A stretch of DNA of 64,000 nucleotides from Psettodes erumei (GCA_016785225.1 JAFBJZ010000635.1:124001-188000); one strand, 5' to 3'. Counted from the stretch's first letter, positions 23,792 to 36,910 are shown. A program made the numbers and translations. Notes: generated by a model not told the origin, from the letters alone.

Positions 23792-25673
23792 AAGTGGACA
23801 GAGGTTAATCCCTAGAGAGAAGGCATTAGAGCAGAGAAGGACTAACTGCAGTCTTAACTATTGTGAAGGGGAGCAGCGAAGCCACGTTATTGAATATAAA
23901 ATGTCAATTTTTAATGCGTGTAAACCGTATTATTGTTCTATAAAGATCACGCTGCCTAAATGTGCCAAGGGGAGCGTTTAAAATGATGCAGGTGCTTTAC
24001 TATTGGATATAAACTGAAAAGAAGTCAGCTTTGCTTTTCTTCTAAGAAGACGAGCTACGACTCAACCTCCCTCAGTGTAACTCTCCTTCATTAGTGGCGA
24101 ATCATTTTAAAGGATATGAACATTGATATCTCATATTGACAAGAGGCTAAATCTATTCGCTGCTTATGTTCGATCGGCATCACCTTCAGTAAAGGCTCCT
24201 TGATCAATACTACATACAGCATGTCACCTTTTCACCTACGCATACGGATGTGTGTGCATGTTATGCTCCTAAAGGGGAGCAAAGTTATCCAGTGGAGAGA
24301 GAACAGCACGACAAATCTATGCATGTGGGCATGCAGAAGTCAATCCAGCACGTTTGCACATAAAGAGGAGCGGGACTGTGTCCCGCGTTGAAAAATGACT
24401 CGGCGTTCAAAATGATTCTGCACTTACCACCCCACAGCCCCTCGGACCCCTCGCGGTGAAACACATCCACTTACCTGCAAGAGGGGAGAGACAAGAAAAT
24501 CAATGACTGCACACTCAATTATATCCCAACTTACCAAGCAAGCGCTCCCTTTGTTTCCCGTCGAGGAGACAGAACACCGCTGTATATCTTCACAATGTGC
24601 GCTGCAGCTTGTTGAGACTTTATTACAAAAGACGCGCACCAAACCAAAAGAGGTTCATTACAGGAAAGCAGCTACGAATGAATCCCGTCCTTTTCATCTA
24701 CCAGACCTATGTGCATTTATCAAGCACTAATAAAAAGGCTCTGCCTCTGTCGCACTCCAAAGGACAAGGATCCGTTGAAAGGCGCACACAACCTTGAGCC
24801 TGATCCTTCAAATCAAGAATGGTGACAATCCAGTATAAACAGGGGGGAACAAAAGGCAGGGAGCAAAGCCAGGGGGAAATGACATCAGGAGTAGCTGGAT
24901 TCATCATGTTTTTCTATCCTGTTACTTGTCTGCCTAATGGGCTGAGAGACCCTGACCTGGTCACTCCGTTAGCACCGGCTGCATGTGCACACAGTCACGC
25001 ACCAGTAGCACCACAGCTCGGAGACAGCGGGAGAGACAAAGCTGGAGCCGGTTTGTTTTGATACTGACATTATTCAGCAGGTCGTGTTTCAGCCAGGCGC
25101 TCTGAGCTTCGCGCCCCTGGACAAACTTTTTGATATCACACCATGTCATAACACTGGGATGTGAAATGCACTGGGCCCATGGGAGAGTTGAACACCGACA
25201 ATTCCAGGACGTAGGCAATCCCCTGCGGTAATTCGCCAAACACAAGAAGGGCCTGAAAACAAGTCGCAGCCATCAGGAAAACAGCGACTATTGTCTGCTG
25301 ATAAATGGTTAATGGGCACAGAAGGTCAACAATAGGGTGAGGAGTTTAACAAAAAAATATATCAAGAGAATGTGGACATTTCCTTTTCCTTTGGTTGCAT
25401 TTTCCGCCTCCACCGGCGGCTTTGAAGCAGTATTAGCAAACGGGGCAAACTTTCATGGAGGGAAGCATCACTCCATTATCGCGCTCCTCACACAGTTTTG
25501 ACATTAAGAGCCAGTGTGCTAATCATCCACCGGTCTCTGGAGTTTAACATTCTATTAAACTAAACTGTGGCGAACGATGCTCAGTGAGCATGTGCAATCT
25601 CCATTAACACGGAGGCTAGCACGTACCGGTGTGACAGTAAACAATGATTAACAGACTATTCATTTGTGTACGC

Positions 25674-25692
25674 CGCGCGTGTGCGTGCGCGC
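25674..25692 (+). repeat. CG-rich alternating run, Z-DNA candidate
   Basis: Nineteen bases of strict C/T-G alternation (CGCGCGTGTGCGTGCGCGC). The high CpG share makes it one of the stronger Z-DNA candidates in the window. Confidence 0.7.
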
Positions 25693-27239
25693 CTGTGTCA
25701 GTGCCCGGCAGGGAGTCATGGAGCCTTGAAGCCCAGCATGAGGCCTTTGGTGAGTGGCTTATCTCTGCATAGCTGATCAATAATTAACCGAGGGACACGC
25801 TCTAATGAAGACGATAACACGCCGTTAGTAAGATAACACCTCAGTGAGAGGTACTGCTCCCGTTCTCTTCGTTGAGGCCCACTCATCATCCTATTAGTAT
25901 TTGTCACCCGGCTGATTAACATGCTAGTTCACTGCCTGCTCCGACTCTCCTGACCGTCCGTCTGGTTTTTCCCCATTGTTTTCCTCCCTTTCCGCGCCCC
26001 TGAATTTCCGGATTCACACACCATCTTCCTTTCTTGACTGTGACGCGCTCCCTTGCCTTCTCCCCTCTTCCTCCTCGCTCGCTTCTTGACGCAACCTGCT
26101 GTAACAGTGCGGGCAACCATCTCTCTGCGGCACATCAATACGTCTCCAGATGCTCTATGACACATGCGGTAAGGACCATTTCTGAGACCATCCATCAGAG
26201 GAGGAGGACGAGCCCATCCCCGCCGCTCTTCTCCTGCACCTCCCCCCACGATCCACGTCCAGCAGACAGGGTTTAATAGGGCCCATTAATCAGTGGGCTC
26301 GTCGAGCAAAGGCCAGACCGTAATTCAGCAGCCGATCCTTAAGGACGTCTACATCTTTGGCATTGTGAAAGCACGGCCTTGATGCCGCACATCACTTGAA
26401 TATGAACACAGCTGGACAGCAAAAGATCCCAACATACAGAGAAATAAAGTTGTAAATGTAAAAAATATACTATATTTTTATATATATACACTGCAGTTTT
26501 TGTGTCTCTGATTAGGCTGCCTAATTCAGACATTGATCATGTAAGTGGAGCACTGGCAGGTGATAAATGATTGTGGTGATGTTAATGATGGCCAGCAGAA
26601 GGCAGGTACTGATAACTACCCCAGACTGGTTTTTCTGTCTGCGTCCTCTTCTGTCTGTCAATAACAACTCTCAAAGGGCCCATTAGAGGAAGACAGACAG
26701 AGAGATCTCGCATTCACAACCGCTCTATCTATAAATACAGAAACGCATGCGTACGCCGGAGTACATCTCGAACGAAAACAATCTTCCTCCGACTCGCAAG
26801 GAAGCCGGGACCTCTGTTTTCTGAAGGTACCCCAGGCTTTTCCAGTGCCATCTGCTACACCAATACCTTCTCACAATGGAGATGACTGAGGGCCAGTTGG
26901 CAACGAATCTGAGTGCGGCAAGACTCAAGAGATGACTGGCAAGAGAAGAACGCAGAAACTGAAGCCGGCCAAGTTTCAGCTAACATAAAAATCCATTCCC
27001 TTGAAAGATAAAGACTTTCTGCGTAAGGAAAATCTAACTTTGACACGCTTCCATATCGATGCAGATCCACTGGTATGTTTTCCAAAGATTTATCCTCCCA
27101 GACAGCGTGCTATTTCCAGTTTGTAACATCTGCCAAAGGTCATATTTTGCCCGTGAAAACCAGCACGGTTCGATCACCTTAAAGACTTCCCCTTCCAGAC
27201 AGGCTTCAGGCAGGAAGCACAAAGGCACCGACGGAAGAT

Positions 27240-27560
27240 AAATGGATTTTGTTGCTACATTTCATTTTACTCTCTCCATAATTTATTGCATAAAACGCAG
27301 AATTAAATTAAGTCACGGCGATGAATTAGGAAGGAAGAAATTAAAAGATCATTTGGAGACCGTCCCGTTATTAGTGGAGTGTCGCAGAGCGATCCACATG
27401 TGCTTCCATATCCTACATAAACAACAACAATGGAGTACATCTGTCAGGCCGCTCAGTCCCCAGAGGAGATGCTTATAAAGACAGCCGGTTAGACCATCAA
27501 TAATTAAAACAGATGTAATTCCCATTAGCCATGGGAGTAGGCCCATAAATAGTTAATGCG
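27240..27560. promoter_or_regulatory. AT-rich segment with repeated ATTA cores, enhancer candidate
   Basis: Two sub-clusters of about five ATTA/TAAT cores each lie at about 27278-27345 and 27498-27560. The second includes ATCAATAATTA. It is non-repetitive and bounded on the right by a C-rich tract. Function is inferred only from motif density. Confidence 0.22.
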
Positions 27561-27569
27561 CTCCTTGTG

Positions 27570-27589
27570 CCCCCCACCCCCCCACCCCC
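27570..27589 (-). repeat. C-rich run, G-quadruplex-prone on the minus strand
   Basis: C6-A-C7-A-C5 on the plus strand. The complementary G-rich strand is the sense strand of samd5 if this is its intron, so a quadruplex could form in the nascent RNA. Confidence 0.6.
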
Positions 27590-27697
27590 AAAACAGATCC
27601 CCTCATTCCCTCTCTCCTCATGGCTCCTCTCATCTTTCATCTGTAGCTTTCTTCTCTGCCTCTTCTGCTCCTCAAGGTTTCTCCTCGCCGAGCCCCC

Positions 27698-27740
27698 CCA
27701 CCACCACCACCACCACCATCACACACACACACACACACAC
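27698..27740 (+). repeat. compound (CCA)7-(CA)n microsatellite
   Basis: Seven CCA units followed by T and about ten CA units, then a short (GA)n. Confidence 0.95.
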
Positions 27741-30302
27741 TTAGAGAGAGAATAGGTGGGGAGGCAGTGGGCTCTGAGACAGACGCACACTGGCATACTG
27801 ATTATAACGGTCCCCACTGAGGAGGCTGGGTAGGATGAGGGAGTAGAGGGAGAGAGGGCAACGAGAGGGGGACCCCCGAGGTGACGGAGGCCGCGGTTTT
27901 ACGACCTGGCGTCACGGGACTGGTTAGCTGGAGTGGGGGGCAAGCACGCCTGCTTGCATCGCTGCCAGTCAGCGATGAGAAACAGGCGGTTCTCGTTGCT
28001 TATGACTTCACAGAAAAGGCCCACACAAAGGTAGACGCGCAAGTAAAGAGAGTTTGGGAGGTTGTTAAAACAAATTAAAGACTCAACGACTGAGAAGAAG
28101 AAACAAGAGAGGGACGGAGCAACCAAAACGTGTGCTTCAAGCAGAGAAGGGTTTCTTTCGTTCCGCTTGATGAATAACGTAGACAGGATGTAGAGTGGGA
28201 GGCTCAAATTGAAACATCCATCTACCGGTGTCGTCCCTTCAGTCACCAGATGCCCCTCATTAATCCAGCCCCACCCACCCCACACCCCCACCCAACACAC
28301 TCCATCCAAACCCTCCATCCATCCTCCATGCTGCTGGCGTGTCTTCCCTGTTGAAAGATCCGCCTGTGAAATTGCAGCGCCATCGGAGCGCCGACAAAAC
28401 AGCCGCTGTTCATCCATCTCCTCGGAGACACTGGGCCCTAATGTGCGGTTCCACGGCGGCCGCGCAGACGGGCCTCGGGCAATGGCGGCTAAAGGAGGAG
28501 GCCATAGATGTTTCGCAGGGAGCACGACAAACTCTCAGACAAAAAAAAAGAAGAAAAAAGAGAGAGATTATTGCCACTGGCAACATGCACATTGCTCTGA
28601 CAGCTATTACAAATCTCTCTGCACTTTATCTTCCAGAAAGATCAGAAGTGACTCTAAATAGCTCGGCTGACAGTAGTTAGCGCTTCAGTTCCTTATATGG
28701 TCATTTGTAACTCTCTCGACGAAGCTGTCATTTTCCCATAATGGAGTCATGTCAAGGCTCCTTGACACGCGCTTCACTGCTGACATGCTACATGCTGTTA
28801 AAGCCGTGTGCACACGCTGCTCCCTAACGGCAAAGTGAAAATCTCCAGATTCAATTTGCCTGACCTACATAGCCAGCAGCGGGAGCACGCCAAACCATGC
28901 CGTTAATCAGCCTCACATCACAGGCCCCCTGAATTATAATCTGCATATCAGAAGTGCTGCATGGAGAATCAAAAAACCTCCCACTGACTCTGGGTCCGGG
29001 GTTATCCAAACATATAGGGATGGGGTGAGGAGCTGCATGTTTGGTTGCGCAGAAAGCCAAACAGAATGCCGCCCGGTTGCATTAGCAGTTGCATTTTGAG
29101 TTTTGACCACTGGCACACAGAGGGAAGGCGTGCTGAGGGATAACATGAAAGATCAGACTATTTGAGTTTGGCTAAGTTTAGTCAAGCTTAAGGGAAATTT
29201 AGAAAGAAAGGTTTCCACAGATTTTACAAAAAAAGAAGAAAAAAACAAACTGCCTCCTACAGAGATGAGAGTACATATCTCTTCAAGCACTGTGACTGAA
29301 CCGCTCGCCGCCTGAAGGTGGGTGTGTCTATCATCAGTCCATATGACTAACTTGGTTTATTGCGTGATGGACTGGAGACATAGCCTTTAAGCCAACGTGT
29401 GCAAACTTGGAATAACAGATGGGATGGGACAGATTGACTCAGGGCTTTTGGGAATCATGACACAAGAGACGAGGAACGTTTCCATTCCTTGCTTCGAATT
29501 CTGTGAGACAATTTTCCAGGGTTGTGTTAAGCTGAGGGTTTCATAACCTCATCGTACTGTAAGCGCAACCTGAGCCGCCTCCAGAGACAAGCTTGTTCGG
29601 CACCTCCGCTCTTCCGCTTTGGCCACCAGCAGTTGTACTGCGCTCTCCTGGGGGGGGCAAGATTTCTCCCGGTGGAGGGGCGCTGGCAACTCTCTGAACA
29701 ATGCAGACAGTCATTCGTCATCTCTCAGCGGAGCGAGCGCTACATCAATCTGTCTGTCAGCACCCCTCCAGACCAATATGCCTCCGCCTGCCTCTGTAGG
29801 TTCTGTGCCCAGATCTCAGCACACCACGGATTTAAACTCTGAGTGTTGCTGCACTTATTATGTGTGTCATAAGTGCCAAAGAGCTTTGAAATACAAGCAT
29901 GGCAGTGAGCATCCCCTTGGTTCTAGTGAGCAGTAAAACAGGAGTACAGCTCAGCTACACATACAGACTCTAGTTGGCCTCCTGATAGAGTTCTTGGATT
30001 CAACTTGGGAGCCTGCGACCACGCACTTCTTAATTTGAAATAATGCAAAACACAATGTGCTGCGTCGCTGTTTTTCCATTCAATTAAATGCCAACGGGGG
30101 TGGGGTTCAACTCCGATACTCCGATGTTACGCCGAGACATGCGGACAGAAAAAAAAAAAATGACTTTAAAGCAAAAAGCAACCGCGTATAAGCTGCGGTG
30201 GAATTGCTGACTTCCACGTTTTCGGCTCGCATGTCTTTCCCTGCAGGACATCGAGTACAGAGGCTACAGATCAGGGGTTCGGTGAACCAGCGGAACCAGC
30301 GA

Positions 30303-30336
30303 GGGGAGGTGGGGGGGTGGGTGGGGGGGGGGGTGG
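30303..30336 (+). repeat. G-rich tract, G-quadruplex candidate
   Basis: Runs of four, seven, three and eleven G residues separated by one to three bases. It satisfies the usual four-tract quadruplex pattern on the plus strand. Confidence 0.7.
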
Positions 30337-30459
30337 AGCCATGCCCAGTGGGTACTGGATCTGTGTGAGATGGACCGCTTACCGCGTAGCCACTATTTGC
30401 CCACTCAGCATCCTCCTCTGATTAGGAGTCTACAGGGGTCTGTATCCCATTTCACATAA

Positions 30460-30460
<1 letters not shown>

Positions 30461-30518
<58 letters not shown>
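30461..30518 (+). repeat. long (CA)n microsatellite
   Basis: About 29 uninterrupted CA units. Confidence 0.97.
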
Positions 30519-30519
<1 letters not shown>

Positions 30520-31020
30520 GCATTGCTGTCAGAAAGGCTTCAAGCTCAATACAGCGCTCCCGTTGACAGATGCTGACAGTGAAAGACAGCTATTCTGACC
30601 AGGATGTCATGAAGGATAAACGTTTACGCAGGCTCTAAAGTAGAGCAAGGCTTACCCATTGTGAAAGGACGAGAGGCTGAATATTACTCACAAAATTAAA
30701 TTTGGATTTCAACTAAATCTTCGAGGCCTTGAAAAGCAGTTTTTTTTAATCTAACTAAATAACAGCCTGTTTCTCTGATGTCTGTGGTTAAAAGAGTCCG
30801 TTTACTGCACATCTGACAGGCAACTGTGATTTGGACAATATATTCAGCATCTACCAATGCTATTTGTATTAAAAAAAACTGATCACCTCAGAAGCTCTGC
30901 AGCGTGGCAGCTTAACATTTGGACATTTCAATAAGGATTGGGATTGGGCTCCACGGCTAAACCAGGAAGGTAAGCGTGCACGCTCGTGGCCTCGCAAACC
31001 CAACAACCCCCCGTGTTCCC

Positions 31021-31080
31021 CGCTCCGCGGCGAGCCGACCGGGCAGCGGATATCGCTTCGGAGTTGCAGCCGCGCGCTGG
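31021..31080. other. CpG islet
   Basis: Twelve to thirteen CpGs in 60 bp, in otherwise CpG-poor DNA. No start codon with a credible frame and no splice signal of note. It might mark an unmethylated regulatory element. Confidence 0.4.
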
Positions 31081-31411
31081 CAACCAGGTCAATGACGGCT
31101 TTGCATTCTAATGGCAGAATTAAGGAACGGGCGCAGACCTGGCTCTCCTGCCCATCTTTCACTTTCTCATTCCCTCGCCCCAGCCGCCTGACAGAGCGCC
31201 GCTGACAGCCTCAGCCCTCAAGCGACACATGATTTGTGCGGCGGCTCGACTCCGGCCCCTGCTCCCCTTGCTTTCTTTTCCCAAAGCGCTTTTCAGACCG
31301 GTGAGAGCTTTACGTTTTCGAGGCGGCGATAAGCCATGGGTTTATCACATGAGGGGACTGAATAGGACTTTTACAGGTATTAGCTGTAATGACTCCCTCC
31401 CCTATACCCTG

Positions 31412-31414
<3 letters not shown>

Positions 31415-31450
<36 letters not shown>
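31415..31450 (+). repeat. (CA)n microsatellite
   Basis: Eighteen uninterrupted AC units. Confidence 0.97.
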
Positions 31451-31453
<3 letters not shown>

Positions 31454-33841
31454 GGCAGACATGTGGCAAGTGTGTCTGTCCTTGATGCTGAATCCCACAC
31501 ACCCTTAATCAGCACCCTCCTGCTACTACACATTCCCGTCAAAAGTTGCTTTATTTTTCCATAATTAGCCGAGTTAATAGGCCATTAAAATGCTGAACCA
31601 TAAAAGTGAGAGTTTTATTCCCTACCCAGTCTGGCCTTTCATTCTGTCGGAAAAGAATGTAGCGGGGAGGGTATGGCAGGGGGCTAATCCGGTGGGATAC
31701 TCCCAACAATAAAAATACCTTACTGGCAGTGCCTGGTGGAATGACCCATTTTAATTGTGCGTACACTAATCTATCCCACAGCAAAAAGTGCTGCGGTTAT
31801 ATCCAGCGCTCTTCCTCTGCGGCTCAGCGGTGCATTGTGTGGGTGTGTGAGGTCTGGAGGATCAGCATTATTGTTTTTGTGGGACTCGGAAGGGCTTACA
31901 GAGACGTTTGCGCCCGAAAAGGCTGCGCTAAATTTTAATCCTGTATCAGAAATGGTGGAATGGGCGATCGCGGATGGATTTGATGATTTAAATCCGCGGT
32001 CATTACGTTAGACTTTTACGGCACGCTGGGATTTGTAATGCACACCCTGTTTGGAAGAATAAGGAGGTGTTGAACTTGAAAACGTTCTGAGCTGCAGACT
32101 GATGGGCCGTGTTATTCCTGGCTAATCTGGGAAACTGGCCGGTTTTGACTGACAGGAAAAGCGTATTTTCTTTCGACAGGCATCCGATTCAGCAGCTCAG
32201 CTCTTAAAAAGCAGGTCCGGGTTAAGGCAGGACAGCTATTAGCCTATGGAGCTTCCTATAAACACAGTGAAAGGCCATAAAGCAACTATTTCTGGGCAGT
32301 AAACACATTAATAACTGGCTAATAACAGACTCAAACGCTGCTTCTATAAAATGCCAGGACATTCTGTTCTGCCACGCTGAATCTGTGGGAAAGGTCCGAC
32401 TTGTTATTGATCTCTCCCATTAAACCTCCTCAGTCATGAAGGACAAATGCACGGTGTGCATAAAGCAGGGGCGGCCCAGTTAATGGTGACTGAGCCTTGA
32501 AAGAGCTAGTCTTGTATTTCCCAAAAGGGGTTGTAACTCACTGCTGCAGGTGCGGGAGACATCTTCACTACACAGGGTTTTGAATCTTGAAGCTCTGCAG
32601 CAAACCCTTGTAAACCAGAGCTGCGGCACGCGACATGACCTCTGATTCACTCCCTGTTACCATGCAGAGTAGAGTGCATACATGAAGGCGATACAGTGCA
32701 TCCCCCGAGGTGTAATACGGTGGCAAAGCAGCATTTGCCTTGTTAAATAGAGTAAATAAGACCTTTACCCTTTCGCTTTACAGAAATCTCACAGCCTATA
32801 CCACAACACTGCCGTAGGTTGGTACTGACATTTGGCGCCTCCCATTTATTTCACAAAAGGTCAGGAATTGTAGCAGGTTCTGTAATGAGTCATGTGGTGA
32901 ACGGATCAAAGTTCACACCAATACCAGAAAGGTCAACTGACAGGGCATGTTGACCCCCAGGCTCTCTGTTGCCACTCACTCATCAATAAATGAAAGGACG
33001 GAGGTACCGCGGGGCGCGGTAGCACACCCAGTCAGGGGGCACTGACAGAGATCCCGCTGCATGCACGGTGCAAAGTATCTGCACCTTCTATCGTTTCCAT
33101 TCCTGAGAGATAGATAAATCACCGTGCTATTAGTGAGAATAGTGCCACAGAGACAGCAATATGCTACAGGTTCTTACACGCCAGAGGCAAGAAGGGGCAA
33201 GACGGTGTTCAAACATGTAACCTACTTCAGTGAGACACGTGCAAGGGCCTCTTTCTTCCCCCTGGCAGTCTGACTTTCTCGAGAATCACTTCAAATCCTT
33301 GGCATGGCCTTCACTCAATGACACGTGTTAATCACGCTTGTCATAACAAACACATTTTGCGGTGGGCCCGCGCGGTGCGGACCGGGGACGTCTCGTAATA
33401 GCTGCTGTGATGGGGAGCCTTTTAAAAATGGAACTCAGGACACACAGCATGTGCATTGGAAGAGTACGCATGGGAATCCATACAAATATGATGGCGTAAA
33501 GGAATAAATGAATACGTTATAGAGCAGGATGAATGTTACCAACCTGCCCATGCTTTCATCGCCTCCCCCAGATGAGAAAACACGGGCCTTTTGTCACCCT
33601 GCTACAACGTAGTTGGACAGTTAACAACCGACACAGCAAATCCAGGGGTCTTTACTCTTTTCTTTCTTTCCACACATTCTTGTCAGAACCTAGTGTCTAC
33701 ATTAAGTGCAATGCCACTATGACTCTGGCAGTTTCAGATTTGGTTGTGTCATGCCAGTCCTGGCTCATGCAGCCTTCCTTCTAAGTCACAACCCGGAGAG
33801 TTGATCCATTTTCAGACTTGAATGTGTGTTTTTTTTCTAAA

Positions 33842-33952
33842 AAGTCAAAGTGGCCTTTGACCACCAAATTCTGCTCAGTTCGTCTTTGAGTCCAAGCGAG
33901 CGTTTGCTCCAAATTTGAAGAAATTCCCTCCAGGCGTTCCTGAGATATCACG

Positions 33953-33991
<39 letters not shown>

Positions 33992-34050
33992 CAGCTGAAA
34001 ACATCAAGCACTTGGCCGCGGCTGTCACAGGCGCAGAGACATAAAAAAAG
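33842..34050 (+). mobile_element. teleost interspersed repeat with internal (CA)n expansion
   Basis: Contains TGGCCTTTGACCACCAAATT, GAGTCCAAGCGAGCGTTTG, AAATTTGAAGAAATTCCCTC and GGCGTTCCTGAGATATCACG, then a (CA)17 tract, then CTGAAAACATC, CCGCGGCTGTCACAGGCGCA and GAGACATAAAAA. This word order matches a ubiquitous fish repeat I know from many genomes. In that repeat the words before and after the microsatellite are normally joined by a short GGACGGACAG-like link, so the microsatellite appears to have grown inside the copy. It is non-coding, and its family assignment should be checked. Confidence 0.62.
33955..33988 (+). repeat. (CA)n microsatellite inside the interspersed repeat
   Basis: Seventeen CA units, located at the position where the parent repeat normally reads through from TTCAC to its 3' part. 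Confidence 0.95.
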
Positions 34051-35747
34051 AAATTGCATCGACTGGTACAACAGCCTATGTGCCATTTACTTGACTGTGC
34101 TGAAAACAACCTTCCTCAGACTCCGACAGAGTCAGACAGAGGTGTTGTAGGGCAAGTTCCACGTCAAATGTGAGTTTACGTCACGTTCCAGAATGAACCC
34201 CCGGAGATGTCGTCAGACAACCGAGTGCGTATTAGTCAGCGGCGCTCTCTGTCACCTGGAGGGAAAGGTAAACTTTGAAAGTGTTTTGGGCACAAATATC
34301 ATGAACACCTGTGCAATCCAATTCAATCCAGTCCCACTACCCTGTAGCAAATACTGACTTATTTCACCTTTGTTGACGATATGCCAGACTGGTACTGCTT
34401 CTTTTTTTAGGGTGCAGTTCGTGGTGTTGATGCACTCACTGCTTCACATTGTAAACTGAGCAGTTTATTGTAAGAGGAAACAGGAACCTTATAATATTTG
34501 ACACTGACAATCAACTGACACGATGCCAAAAACCCACATTGAAAACAACGAGAATCATCTTCCATCCACACCCGCACAGATTTCTTTTTCAAGCAAACAA
34601 ATAGCATACGCCCTCATCCAGTGCGACACAGCTAATAATCCCGGATCTCTTTTCCCCAGTAAGCTAGCTAGCCGGCAGCGCTCCTGATAGCTTGCTTAGC
34701 CGCTGTCGAGCCAGCGTCTGTGTTGCTCTACATCCTGCGTTGCAGATAAGAGCTGGAGAGCAGTCCAGGTCGGTGCTACCGGTGCCGGCTGATAAGCGCT
34801 GCTGCAGGCCCCTCGGCCTGCCGGCAGATCAGCGTCCACGCCAGGCTTCAGCAGCAGATAAGACCCCACATCCTTATGAGACCTTTGTGTGAAGCAGATG
34901 GGAGGGAGGATAAGACACAGAGGAGTAAAAAGCAGAGTAAAAAGCAAACTCATGGACTGAGTTTTTCTTAAGATTTTATTGCCCCGATTAACCACAGGAT
35001 GAATCCTCGTTGCCGTTCAGCTTTTAAAACAGCAGTTGACTCATCTCCTCCACATGTTCTTGACATCAGCCGAGCTCAGGGTCATCGGAAAACTGCTCTT
35101 CTGACTCAAACACAAAGCAGCGGCGTGAGTTACATCTGCTCCACGCTGTAACCTGATCTGTGTTGAACGGATGTCACAGATTTGTGCACGCAGCGCCTTG
35201 CTGAACAAGTGCGAGCCGGTACCTGGTGCTGTGTGTATTTATAGCGAGGTCTTCAGGGAACTGTTTCCTGAAACTATCTGAGACTCGCTTACAGCAGACA
35301 TCTGAGGAACTTCTGACACCAAAGTCAAATACTTTCCGTTTGAACCTGTGAACTCTCCTCCTGAGATCCAGCATGTCCCCAAACTACTGACAATACAGGA
35401 GCTACAAAGAAAGAGAGAGGAATTCTCCTGAATTCATATCAGAGTAATGTCCACTTTGTAAAAAGAAAAGAAATGCCAGTTTTGCTCTAGAGTTGAAATT
35501 CAGCATTTGTCATAAAGCCCGTCTATGGTTCTTAAATCAAACTAGTGATTAAAACTAATCCAGCAGGAACTGGGGCCCATCTATGGTGAACCACAACCTA
35601 TTTCCCAGCAGCGGCAGTAGCAGCTGTCCAGCAGTAAACCAATACACAGAACAATAATCAGGTGAATCTCATTGGTAGGGGGAAATTGGCTCCTTGAGGT
35701 TTTACAAGCGGGCCATCAGTCGAGGTGTGCTACCGCATCGCAGATAA

Positions 35748-35850
35748 GACACGAGTCCGAGCCGCTGGGCGAACGGGCGGGGTGCGAGCGATGCTAGGCG
35801 GGCGACACAGCAGATGGCGTGCGGAGCCGTTCAGGAGCCAGTCGGAGGTA
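35748..35850. other. CpG islet
   Basis: About thirteen CpGs in 100 bp (GGGCGAACGGGCGG and neighbours) flanked by CpG-poor DNA. No gene start is supported. Confidence 0.35.
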
Positions 35851-36910
35851 ACACAGCATCAAACAATTGGGATTCCGTTCAAATGCATCGTGCGTAATGA
35901 TAGGCCCTCTTGACGAATAGCAATTCTCGGTCTATTACCGACAATTTACAGAAATCTGGGTGGCAATGCGTGAAAAGGTGCCAGAAGTGCACACACCCTA
36001 TGCTCTGTAATTACTACGTGTGATTTTCTGCATTCTTACCTGCTCTGCGGTTAGCCTTTTTATACGTGCCCTTATTCTTAGGGAGTGACTGGTTATTTCC
36101 ATTATGTATTTTAATAAGATTTTGCAGATTAGATATGAACAATGTCTCACATTTTCTCTGCCTTCCGGTTATAGCTATCGCAGACAAAACAAGAGTCTGC
36201 TAATATTTAAGAACCACTGTGGTTGGATGACTGGTGGTGAATCCCCCCGCAACAACCTGGCAGGACACATCAACTCCCACAGCCCTCCATCTTTCCCTCT
36301 GTGCCTCTGCATCTGTTGCGGTCTCAAAGGCAGATGTTCCTATGAAGAGAGGCAGCAGGCAGATAGACACCACCCCCATACCCCCCCCATCCCCCGTATG
36401 ATTACCTCTCTATCTGTCCGACTTCAACACCCTGCACGCCATCTCGCCACCTCCTCTCCCCGCAGCAGCCTTTTGTATGAGCTTCACTGACCCTCATCTC
36501 AGCACAATTAGGGCAGATAACAAGAGGTTGGGGGCCCACCCTGTTTGCTCATCGGACCCACCGACGACAAACACATAAAGGCCATATGATTGTCAAGCAG
36601 AGGTGATGGAGCATATAACTGCGTGAACCGGGGGTCAGCTGTTTACATCTGTAGCCAGGACACTTTTCTTGAGCACTACCCTGATGACGAGCCATTTCAA
36701 ATGTAATGCGGCGCTGGCGGTCATTTATAATAAAGGCTGGTACAAGCTTTAAAGTGCCATGGGACTCTGCCAGGCTGCTGCTAAGGAGTGATACATCACA
36801 TGTTTTACCTCAGTGGATTTCGGTGCCAGAGCTCTGGCCCAGGGCCATATCTGACTGCTGCTCAGGAGAATAATGATGAATATCTGAGGTGCCATTAATC
36901 TTGGTCAGGT

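Larger units (their letters stand above)
19773..30302. other. non-coding block
   Basis: No supported gene. It contains an AT-rich stretch at 21135-21190, a T20 run at 23772-23791, a CG-rich Z-DNA candidate at 25674-25692, a TA-rich stretch near 26461-26500, AT-rich regulatory-looking DNA at 27240-27560, and C-rich and compound microsatellites at 27570-27740. A 208-codon frame at 27899-28525 on the minus strand is the longest in the window but starts with GTG and resembles nothing. Confidence 0.5.
30519..33841. other. non-coding block
   Basis: No supported gene. It includes a CpG islet at 31021-31080, a (CA)18 tract at 31415-31450, and small CpG-rich patches near 33008 and 33360. The segment around 31560-31700 (AATAGGCCATTAAAATGC and similar) looks like conserved non-coding DNA, but this cannot be tested here. 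Confidence 0.5.

Noticed and set aside
27166..27180. GGTTCGATCAC resembling a tRNA B box
   Set aside because: No A box, acceptor stem or cloverleaf can be formed around it.
27899..28525. Longest open frame in the window, 208 codons on the minus strand
   Set aside because: It starts with GTG, has no recognisable domain, runs through low-complexity Trp/Gly stretches, and a frame of this length is expected about once in a few windows of this size by chance.
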